In this document: positions 37,001 to 49,000 of the stretch, one piece after another
Position numbering within the stretch: the first letter of the stretch is position 1
Layout of the letters: every line of letters begins with the position of its first letter
Assembly: GCA_936450465.1 (NCBI GenBank)
Contig: OW388304.1
Span: 13,796,708 to 13,860,707 of the forward strand
Reading direction: 5' to 3'
From: Gibbula magus
Taxonomy: Eukaryota > Mollusca > Gastropoda > Trochida > Trochidae
Length of the DNA stretch: 64,000 nt
The notes under the pieces: generated by a model
The model's database searches: none
Seen by the model: only the letters and a program-made list of their open reading frames with translations
Told to the model about the DNA's origin: nothing
Position numbers and translations under genes: made by a program

Positions 37001-40000
37001 ATCATACAGCAATGAATCATTCTTGTCAATAGTATACTGTAACAAATGGTGAACAGTGCCACTGCCTTTGGTACACTGTATTGTCACAAACACTTGGGTC
37101 AAGGACTATTTATGGCAGAGATATAAGATTCGTCAGTTTCAGTCAAGTAAGTCAGTTACTTTGTATTTCAATTTTATTATGACAAACACATATTTTAGAC
37201 TAAATATAAGTTCAATTTGCATTCATTGTTCGTTATTGTTTGAATTTGTAGGACCAGTACAATTGCAGAAGGACGAGTAGAAATTATTTATTACTTGCCC
37301 TGCAGGGCAAGTGCAGATTTTAACTATTTTCGACCCCTGCGAGAAAATGTTGACCAAGGACCAAGTATTGACGGAATTCACCAGTCCATAAGTGTTTAAT
37401 TATGTATTTAATAGGGTTGGATATTGCACTAAATTTTATATTGCGATATATTGCAATACATAGCCTCTGTATTGCGATAATATTGCAATATATTGAAAGA
37501 ACTTTGTTTTAAAGTTTTACACTTATAAATGCTAGATGATATATTTTAGATGAAATACCTTACAGAACTTTCAAATGACAGGATATTTCTCAAAAAGATC
37601 GAAAGCAAATTTGGCACAGTAGATTCCAAAATGGAAACTTTCACTTGTATCACAGCCCAACACATGTTCTTGCACATCAAGAGCATTTATTTGCATTTAA
37701 AACCTGTAAGTTTACATTAGAACAAGATTTTATTTTGATATATGCATATTTTTCACCTAAAATTATTATGTGCGATATATTGCCAAATGGAAAACATATT
37801 GCAATAATTGTATTGCACAATTTAAAACCAGTATATACTGATATACCGGTTATATTGCACACCCCTAGTATTTAATCCAGAAACGAAAGAAAAACCATGA
37901 AACACAGTCAAAAATTTAATTTGGTTTGAACAACCGAGACTACGGTCAAATGACGTAATAATAACAATAGCATGACGTCATGAAAGAAACGTTTGACATC
38001 ATGCAACATTAGTCAATATGCTTTTCTGTTGACGGTCACATGGTCGTGCTTCGGCCAATCACATCGCTGAAAAAATATGCTTACATAATGATCATATTCA
38101 TTTGTGAATCACTCCTGTATTGATATTTGAGTTTTATTTTGGATGGGTATTGAAAATATTTGCTATTTGAATTCAGGAAGCCATCCAGCCCAGAATCAGC
38201 AAGTCTATAGAGCTGCTGTTGGTCCAACCGTCCTTCATCTCGCCCGACCAGGTCTCCGTCTTCAACCATCCCTCCAACAAGGTGAGTGGTTTTTGCTCTT
38301 AACAGATTTGTAGTTGGAAGGGGAAAGAACTGGGGAATGCTTCACAAGATAGATTGGTAGATTGTTGACAGTTGAGAACTGTTTACGTTTAGTAAGATTC
38401 GATTCAGTGGTACATTTTAGAATTGGGATGGTACTAGCCACCATTTGGATGTGTCATCTCACTGCAGTACCCAAAAAGCAAGATTAGTGGACAACATTAT
38501 TATAAATAGTGAAAAGACATGCTGTCAAAAAAAAATCTTGCTTTTTGAATGTATTTCAGTTCTAAATGCTTTTTAAAAACTTGCTCAGCATTTAGTCATT
38601 TGTGTTTAGGTAAAACATCTAACTGACATTTGAATAAAATATTTTCATTTCCAGGTGACAATTGATGTAAAGCAAGGGTCTGGTTACTTCTATGTGGAGG
38701 AATATCATTCTGATGTCGTTGGACTTAAGTACGACGTCAAGTCGAAGTCTGTCCTGGTAAGACAATCTGTTCTGCTTTCATTTGTCAAAATAGCGAGATC
38801 CATTAGTGATTGAGACTTCAATAAAGTTTGGCAAGATTTTGACAGATTTTAATTACGTCTGATTCATTATGTGTGAGATTTTGGTTAAGTTCGGCAGTAA
38901 AAGTTTTAATGATCATGCAGCGTTTGTAATATGTGATGTATTGAAAGATGACCGTGTGTTTTCTGGACGTAAGCACCTCAAAGATTTAAAATATTTCATT
39001 TGCATTTTATAACCAAAAAAATCACAAAAGTGCCACGTAATAATTTTTCCAGGTCAATCCCCTGAAAGATGGCACACAGACATTCACAGTGTACGATCTG
39101 TGTCTGGACAACGTGGAACATCCAATGGGAACCGTGCACATATCTGGAGTGGGCAGCGTGCAGGTCATGGTTCTCGACAAGGTTTGGACAAGTTGTTTTT
39201 ATGTTTTTGTTATTGACAAATTGCCTGTTCTTCAAGATAAGGCATAACTTGTTTCTCTGTCATAGCAATTGACATATTGCCTATTGTTCAATATAAGTTA
39301 TGGACTTTGCATGTCTGTGTCATAACTTTTGTTATATTTCCAATTGTTCAAGACATGATCGAATCTTGCTATTTTTGTGATCTTACTATTGATAGTTTGT
39401 CATTCCTTCTCATTCTAAATTAACAATATTTGATGTGTCCCTAAATGTTTTTTCCCCTAGGAGAACACAAATGGATTTCTTAACACTTTTATTGTCTATA
39501 CAGTAATATTCTGTCATACCTTCTCTTTATCTCTTTAGCTGCTGACCAGTTTTAGCATTATTAAAGATTTTCTTCCTGTGACTTGGCGGGGGCGAGATAG
39601 CGCAGTGGTTAGCGTGTTCGGCTTCGGATCAAGAGGTCTGAGGTTCGAAACCCGCCAGTGGCACGGCGACTTTGTCAGAGGACTGTTTTACACGCAGTAA
39701 GGTTTGGGTGCAAATGCTACACTGAATTTCAGCATAGTACCACCCATGGTTCGCCAGTCCCAGCCGCTGCTCGCAGGTTTCACCGCAATGCATAGTCACA
39801 TGGCATTGCGAGCTTTTTTCCTGCCATAATACTAGCAGCCACGATATAAGTGAAATACTCTTGAAAGCGGCGTTAAACCCCAACTCACCTCACCTGTGAC
39901 TTGGCCACAAGTCAGTTAATTCAACAGTTAATACATTTATTTTGCTAAACAAGAATTATCTCCCCTAATTATGTTGTTCTGCCACCAGGTGGAGGTACGG

Positions 40001-43000
40001 AAGGAGCTGAAGGCGCGGGTTCAGGTCCTCGACGTCCACGGGAACGCCCTTCTTTCCAGCTTCTTTTCTCTCATGAAACTCAAACTAGAACCAGCTGCCG
40101 ACATCATCACTGTGAGGTATGTTGGTCCTTGAATCTTAAAACTCTTTCGGTTTAAGAAGTGAAGTACATTGACATATCTTGGGACTCCCAAGAACCAAAG
40201 CAATGTGTTCTGTGATGAGTTGTTTATAGGCCAAAATATGTTTCCAGCTGTGACAGTTTCAAGAGAATGTGTAGCTATGCATTTCACTCAAAGACCAATC
40301 CAAATATTTATCTTAATTATAAGAATGTTTTCATTATGATATCCCGTTTAGAGACCTGAAACAGGTAACTTTGGATCTGAGCTGCAAACTAAAATTTAGA
40401 ATTTAGTGATTTACATCTACAGATCTACATCGGACAAGGACAAGGACGACAAGCTCTCCGCACTGTACACTGTGTACGGAGCTGTGGTGGGTCACACGTC
40501 GCTCACAGCCTCCGTCACTCTCCCAACCGGACAGGTCATCTACAGTTCACCCAAACCTGTTGAGGTAGGTCTCTGTATATAGTCTTTTTATCATTAATGA
40601 ATAGAATGGAGATTTTAAGTTTGACGTCACAGTTTATTTTATTCAATCGTAACTAAATGTACACAAGCAAACAGATGTTCTTTTCCTTGAGACCTTTGTC
40701 AGTTTATTACAAGAATATACAAGTTGTGCAATGTGGATTTACATTGAACAAGATGCATAGATTTTGTCAAAGAAAATAGGGCTGGCAATTGTTGCCTAAA
40801 CCTAAACTTCTTCACTTTATTCATTAATAACTTGTTTGTTTGCATCTATAAGTTAAACCTTATGGAGCTTTGTAATGGTAAAACACATATAACACATGAA
40901 CAAAGGGGTGTTCGGCTCACTGAAATGTCATTGTGTCCTTATATAGCAGAGATTACAATTACTTTTGTTTTCAGGTTTTCCCACCATTGAGGCTTGAACC
41001 GAAGAACATGACGCTGATAATTGGAGCCAAATTCCAAGTTAGTAGTTGGCAGATTTGTCTCTGGTTCAGTTCTGTTATCCATCACGACAGAAGGGAAAAA
41101 GAATATTGTTAACTAAGGCATCGGTCACACTGTCTTAGGTTTTGAAACAGCTTTTCTTAAAAACAATAATAGCTATGTATGTGAATTGTGAAATGGATAA
41201 AGCTTTATTGTCACAACTTTCTTTAAATGATATAATAGTCCTAAATGATCACAACTTTTCATTTCATCTATAGATTGTATACTCTTTCATAACTGATTTT
41301 TGAAGGAATATCAAGTTTGTATCCTGCCCTATTTGGAATCCATTAATTTGCATGTTACTGTAGAGTTACAACCACATTCTAAATTAGATTTCTGCAACAT
41401 GTATTTCTTGTAGTTTTAAGTCCTTACTTTTGGTATTCATTTATCCTGAGTTGGGCTTTAACGACAAGAGCTTGCAGAATGAGCTGTTGTTAAATTAAAC
41501 ATTGTCCCCTCTGCTTCACTACAGGTGCTAGCTACCGGCGGCCCTCAGCCCCAGAGCACGGTAGAGTTCACTATGCAGGACAGTCAGATTTCCTCCGTGT
41601 CGTCTAGCGGACTCCTCAACGCTCTCAAGCTCGGCACTACGCGTGTGGTAGGCAAGGCTGTCGGAACAGATCCTGTCACGGGTGAAACTGTTGTATACTC
41701 ACAAGTAAGTTGAAACACTGTACCTTGTAACATAGTTCTGTGTATACGAAAAACAAGCCCCACGTCATACCTGGAGTTATCAGTTCATGATTCCTGAAAG
41801 TCTGCCACACAGGAATGATTTGGAGTTGCTTGATATCACAGGATGTGAAATTTTAAATAATTAATAATATTTTATAACTGTTTTCCTTAATTACATTACA
41901 TGATAATCATTTCATGAGTGTTGAGATCAGAATTTGAAAACTCGCAACTGCTCACTACAATTAAATGTTCAATGAATTATTGAAATGTTGTCTTCTGAAA
42001 TATCATTTTTCCAAGGAGAAATTATTTTTTTATTCTTAGACAATTTGCTTTTCCAAAATACATTATCCTGTAAATTTCAACATCAATTTGCTTAGTTTGG
42101 ATATGTAAACAAATGTGTAACTTATCTTATATCTATCAGGATGATGCTATTGTGAATGTGGTGATGCTTGCTGGGATTCGGATATACACTCCACTGACTC
42201 GACTACAGACCGGCACGCAGGTAAGCAATAGGTTGACTGTAATTAAGTCTATACAATCAGCAATGGGAAGATGACAGGTATGCTGCTAAGAGGTCACTGC
42301 TAGACTTCCCTTCTAAGAGTTTCAGTTAATATTTCAAACAATTATTCTCATCATCTAACATACAGTAACCAGTACACTTCCCGTTGTTGAAAATACTTAT
42401 ATATATAAATACTTATATAATCTACTAGCTAAGTTTTATTTGTATTTATGCACTTGATATTGTTATGTTGTTTAACAAAGTATGGTTGTTGCTGCAGATG
42501 CAAGCGTACGCTGTTGGATTGACTGAGCATGAAACACCGTTCACTTTCGGCAGCTCCGTCCCCCCTCTCTCCTTCCACTGGTCCATCAACACACGGGAGG
42601 TTGTCGCTCTCAAGTCCGTCTATCACAAGGTAGGTCACTGCCATCGTGTTAAAGAAACATACTCCTGTTTACCACATTATGCTTTCAAATCATGATTGAA
42701 TTAGACTATTTGAATCAGATTGCTTAGTATTTTACATGAGGAGCCAGAGTATCTACAAAATTTACCTTTAACTTACCAACTTGGTTTCCCTTTAAATGGA
42801 CACTGATAAAAAGATCTTGCTAATGAGTGAGACAGTTTGAATACCCCTTCCTAATATTTAGGATCTACTTAGATATCAGTTCTCTTTAACATTCCTGGGA
42901 TGTTATTTGTAAACATGTATATTCAAGTAAATTATTTACTTCTTGCATATTCTTTCTTAGAGGATTTATTTGACCACTTTGACCACTCATTGTTCTTGTA

Positions 43001-46000
43001 TGATATTTTGCCAACATTTTTAGCATTTGAAAATATTACAAAAACAAAAAGAGGAACTGGTCGACAGATCTAACAGCCCTAAGTGGCCAGTCTGGAATTA
43101 TTTGGTCACTTAGTATGGTTTGGCACTTCTCGATTCAACAAGTAAAGTATTAACTATTTATCATATCTCCCCAGAGCAACATGAGGCTCTCTGAAGAGAG
43201 TGACTTCGCCCGGCGCCTGTTTGCAACCAAGTCAGGCCGAGTGACATTGAGTCTTCGAGTCACCCCCTCCCCACAGACCTCGAACCAAGTCTGGAGTAAC
43301 CTTGACCTTCAGGATGAGGTCCAAATAGAGGTGAGATCATCCAATGGTAATATTCTTGAAAATAATTCAAATATGGATCTGCCATTTGAATGAAAATAGT
43401 TGTCAGCATTATTACTTCATTCGTACATTTATGAGTACTTAGATCTAAATTTAGGCATGAGGTCATAATGATGATCATATTTATATACCAAACTTATGTC
43501 CCCAAGCAATGAAATGTTAGTCTTCAAATCAAGTATCTAAATGATTTAGTTTTGCCTTTTGAAGAAATTAATCACCTGTTACATAATTTTGCACATTTTT
43601 AATGCTATTTGTATCTAATTGTATCTGCCCAGGTATTTGACAAGCTGGAGCTGGTGAACCCGAGTGTCTGTGACGGACAAATAATTATCACCCCGAACAC
43701 AGAGACTAGCATCAGAACCAACAGGTTGGTGATTCAATACTCACTTTCAGTTGAAAAATTATTTCTAATTATGTTTTTAAATAATGATATGCAATGAAAA
43801 ACATTTGATGAAATAATTCAAAATGAATCAAACTTGTTTTTTTTTACAAATCGCTAAAAACAATATTCAAAATGTTATTTTCAAGTGTTTTCTCTCCAGA
43901 GACCTGACAGCCAAGGTGCGGTATGATGTTTTGTCCAAGAACACATCGGTGGTGTCCGTCAGCAAGAACGGCATCATCACGTCCGGATCTCGGGCAGGAA
44001 GTGCTGCCGTCCATGTCATCGCAGAGGAGGACTTCGGGGTCAATCAGACACTAGTCATTCTTGTTAAGGTAAAATATAAGATAGATGTAATAGTGATGTT
44101 GGTGTAAAAGCGTCCTTTGATATGTCTCTGGATTAATGAATTGCTAGAACAAAAGAAATGAGCATTTACTTAAGTGGTCTGCTCCTTACAAAGCCTCCTT
44201 CGGAGATTTCAACCATTGGACTAGATCAAGGTTGAAATGTTCCTATTTTGTACGACACAAGATGCTCAATCTGTTGAGGCCGATAGTTTGATTTTCTGTA
44301 GAAGTTGGCTTATCTCCCTGTGAAAGTAGCCATGTGTATATAAGAAAATTAAATATAGAAAATAAATGCTTAAAAGGAGAGTTCTATCGAGGTATTGGCC
44401 TAACAGCATATTGTTTATTATCCCCCGCCACAACGAAGTTGGCGGGGGATATAGAAATGAGCTCCGTCTGTCTGTCTGTCTGTCCGTCTGTGCGTCCGGG
44501 CTTTTCCATTCCGGCCTAAAACTTCAAAACTATTCAATATATTTTGCTGAAACTTTGTACAGTTATCAACCAAGTAGTCTAGATGTGCCTTTTGCTATAT
44601 AGAAATTTGAGAATATTTTTTTACGAATGCAAACAGTCTGGACTTAGAACCAAGAAGAGGGAAAACTATATTCCGGCCTCAAACTTCAAAACTATTCAAT
44701 ATATTTTGCTGAAACTTTGTACAGGTATCAACCAAGTAGTCTAGATGTGCCTTTTGCTATATAGAAATTTGAGAATTTTTTTTTTTTTACGAATGCAAAC
44801 AGTCTGGACTTAGAACCAAGAAGAGGGAAAACTATATTCCGGCCTCAAACTTCAAAACTATTCAATATATTTTACTGAAACTTTGTACAGGTATCAACCA
44901 AGTAGTCTAGATGTGCCTTTTGCTATATAGAAATTTGAGAATATTTTTTTTTTTTTACAAATGCAAACAGTCTGGACTTAGAACCAAGAAGAGGGAAAAC
45001 TATATTCCGGCCTCAAACTTCAAAACTATTCAATAAATTTTGCTGAAACTTTGTACAGGTATCAACCAAGTAGTCTAGATGTGCCTTTTGCTATATAGAA
45101 ATTTGAGAACATTTTTTTTTTTTTACAAATGCAAACAGTCTGGACTTAGAACCAAGAAGAGGGAAAACTATATTCCGGCCTCAAACTTCAAAACTATTCA
45201 ATATATTTTGCTGAAACTTTGTACAGGTATCAACCAAGTAGTCTAGATGTGCCTTTTGCTATAAAGAAATTTGAGAATATTTTTTTACGAATGCAAACAG
45301 TCTGGACTTAGAACCAAGAAGAGGGAAAACTATATTCCGGCCTCAAACTTCAAAACTATTCAATATATTTTACTGAAACTTTGTACAGGTATCAACCAAG
45401 TAGTCTAGATGTGCCTTTTGCTATATAGAAATTTGAGAATATTTTTTTTTTTTTACAAATGCAAACAGTCTGGACTTAGAACCAAGAAGAGGGAAAACTA
45501 TATTCCGGCCTCAAACTTCAAAACTATTCAATAAATTTTGCTGAAACTTTGTACAGGTATCAACCAAGTAGTCTAGATGTGCCTTTTGCTATATAGAAAT
45601 TTGAGAACATTTTTTTTTTTTTACAAATGCAAACAGTCTGGACTTAGAACCAAGAAGAGGGAAAACTATATTCCGGCCTCAAACTTCAAAACTATTCAAT
45701 ATATTTTACTGAAACTTTGTACAGGTATCAACCAAGTAGTCTAGATGTGCCTTTTGCTATATAGAAATTTGAGAATATTTTTTTTTTTTTACAAATGCAA
45801 ACAGTCTGGACTTAGAACCAAGAAGAGGGAAAACTATATTCCGGCCTCAAACTTCAAAACTATTCAATAAATTTTGCTGAAACTTTGTACAGGTATCAAC
45901 CAAGTAGTCTAGATGTGCCTTTTGCTATATAGAAATTTGAGAACATTTTTTTTTTTTTACAAATGCAAACAGTCTGGACTTAGAACCAAGAAGAGGGAAA

Positions 46001-49000
46001 ACTATATTCCGGCCTCAAACTTCAAAACTATTCAATATATTTTGCTGAAACTTTGTACAGGTATCAACCAAGTAGTCTAGATGTGCCTTTTGCTATAAAG
46101 AAATTTGAGAATATTTTTTTACGAATGCAAACAGTCTGGACTTAGAACCAAGAAGAGGGAAAACTATATTCCGGCCTCAAACTTCAAAACTATTCAATAT
46201 ATTTTACTGATACTTTGTACAGGTATCAACCAAGTAGTCTAGATGTGCCTTTTGCTATATAGAAAGTAAATGCATTATATATTCAAAATCCATAAATATA
46301 TTCAAAATTCCTACATGGCGGGGGATATGGCCAACTCTGTCTGCTTGTTAGTTTTATGATGCATTATGTGTTACTATGGGAATATTCTATCAGTGTACAT
46401 GTTTTATTTATAAATTCTTTTTAAAAAATGGGTTAAATATAGCGTATTTTCATTTCACATAACGCCAAGAAACCAAGATGGCGGAAGCTGCTGATAGATC
46501 TGTGATAGAACTTTCCCTTTAAGTACTGAATTGAAATCGTGTAATTCTCCACAGGTGAAGCCTGTTCTGTACATGATGATCAACGCGGACACAGCTCTAC
46601 TGACCTCAGTTGGTCACCTGACCTCCATCCCTGTAGGAACCACCCTCCGCTTCTCCGTCAGTTTCCATGACGACGTGGGTGCCACCTTCTACTCCACCAA
46701 CGTACAGCTTCAGATCAGAAGCAGCAGGTAAAAGTAACTTCAGTATATTCACATAACTCTCTTCAGTATATTCACTTAACTCTCTTCAGTATATTCACAT
46801 AACTCTCTTCAGTATATTCACATAACTCTCTTCAGTATATCCACATAACTCTCTTCAGTTACTGTTAAATTACACAGATATCCCTTGTTTCACAAAAACA
46901 CGTATCGGTGAAAAAATGCATCTTAGGTTACGTCTTTCCAATCCAAAATCATCTTTTCTATTTTGCTGTAACATGACTGTATTTTATTATAGCAATTCTG
47001 TAACATGCTTGTTTCAGTTTCCTGCATTTCAAGTAAACAAAACCTCTAATGGTTGAAACACTGCCAAGTGCCTCTTAAAATGAACTTATTCATACACCAA
47101 AATAAAGAAGAAAAAATATACAGTGACATCACATAAGATTTTGAAAAATCAATTTAATTTTATCCATGTAAAGAACAAATCTCATCATGAAAGTTTCATC
47201 AGTGAAGAAGACTCCCTCCCTCTGTTTCCAGGTACGACTTACTGCAGGTTTCTAAGAAGGAGGATAACAGTACGCTGATCGTGCGAGCGATGGAGGTAGG
47301 GCAGACCATCCTGAAGGTGTGGGACCTCAACAAACCCTACATGGCCGACTACATCAACATCCCTGTGGGCAAGGCGATCAAACCTCTCCAGTCCGCCGTC
47401 ACTCTCGGCAGTGTCATCTGCTTCAGCACTCCTCTCCTGTCTGATACAGGTACATACAGCCTAATTAACTCCTTCATTGAGCCTTTTAAACATTAACATT
47501 GGAGTCAGACTGATTGTGTCAAGCTACTCGTCATGAGTGGCTTCAATTTTGTGCAAGTGGCATTGATCAATAACTCGCTCACCTTCGCTTGTTGCATTAT
47601 CAGTAAGCCTCTACCGAATTAAAAATAAAATTTATTGTACATGGCCGCTAATGGCTGCGATACTGTCGAAACGGCGTTAAACAATAAATCACTCACTCAC
47701 TCTCCTAGCGCTATGATTGTCGTAAGTATGTAAGTAACTACCATTGACTTTATTGAAATTGGCTTACGGCTATCTTATTGCTAAGAGGCTTTGAAAATGT
47801 AGCTCAGCTGTCATGGTTTATCATGCAATTTACAGGAAAGTGAAGAACTTTGTATTTTCAATTGTTTAAAGGAAGGGTTCTGTCGCCATCTTGGATATTT
47901 TGCATTACGTGAAATGAAAACACGCTATATTGTACCCAATTTTGCAACTTTTTGATAACTAAAGACATACACTGATAGAGTATTCAAATAGTAACAAATA
48001 ACAAATAATAAAACTAATAAACAAGTTGCTGTTATGTTGTAGCGAAGTTTTCCCGACTCGCAGCGCTGATGAATGGCTTCAGTTCTCATTGTTTTATTTC
48101 TCAATAAACGTATGCTTGTGTTTATCAAGTTTTGAAATATAAAGTCATCAAAATGTTACCTTCATTAGTATCTTTCAATTTCACTGTGTTTTAATCATGT
48201 ATTAATAACATATATATAATATCCTTCGGAATTTCGTTTCCACAAAAAATACCCCGATAGACCCCCCTTTTAGGTAACATAATGAACAAGGTATTTTTCT
48301 GTCAGTTGTATTCACGTAATGTTTTTGCCTGTTTTTATTATCGCCTAAGCATTCAAAGCCCTACCTTTCTTGATGCAGGTTCTTTCGGCAGTTGGAAGAA
48401 GAAAGGAACGTCAGTGGAAATCTCGTCACAATCCGGTTTAGCAACAGCTGTCAGTGTCGGAAGAACCGTCGTCGTCAACAACATTACTTCTGACATCATC
48501 ACCTACACAGAAGTGACGGTTGTTCCCATAGAAACTGTCTCTATTGGCGACAGTATCCACTTCATAGCAACATATCCTGGACGTCGACCTCTGAATATTC
48601 CAGTTAACCTTGGTTCCAACGACAAACCCCTTGGTGAGTTTCAAGTAAAAATAAGTTTTTTTGGTGTTTTGGTCAGATTTTCTGTTATCTAATTACGCTG
48701 TTTTTTTCGTTATACCAGATTTACTTTTACCTCGGGATCTAAATGTCATCTCTCGTCCAGAGAAATTTACATAATGCTGAATTGTTTTATAGGAGAAAAT
48801 TGCACAGCGGTTTTGAAATCAGCTTCCTATCGACCACCCTCTCTGCCATATCTGTGTCATCTTGAATTGAGCAACAAGAAGACTGAAATAGATGTTCCGG
48901 ATCTCTTTATGGTTGTTGCTGCATTCGACTCAGAAAAAGGTCCGGTTATGAGAGATGGATTTAAAATTTCAGTTTCAAAATATTAAATCATTTTTTCAAT

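Noticed and set aside
48438..48644. 68-codon minus-strand frame
   Set aside because: Antisense shadow of NUP210 exon 35.
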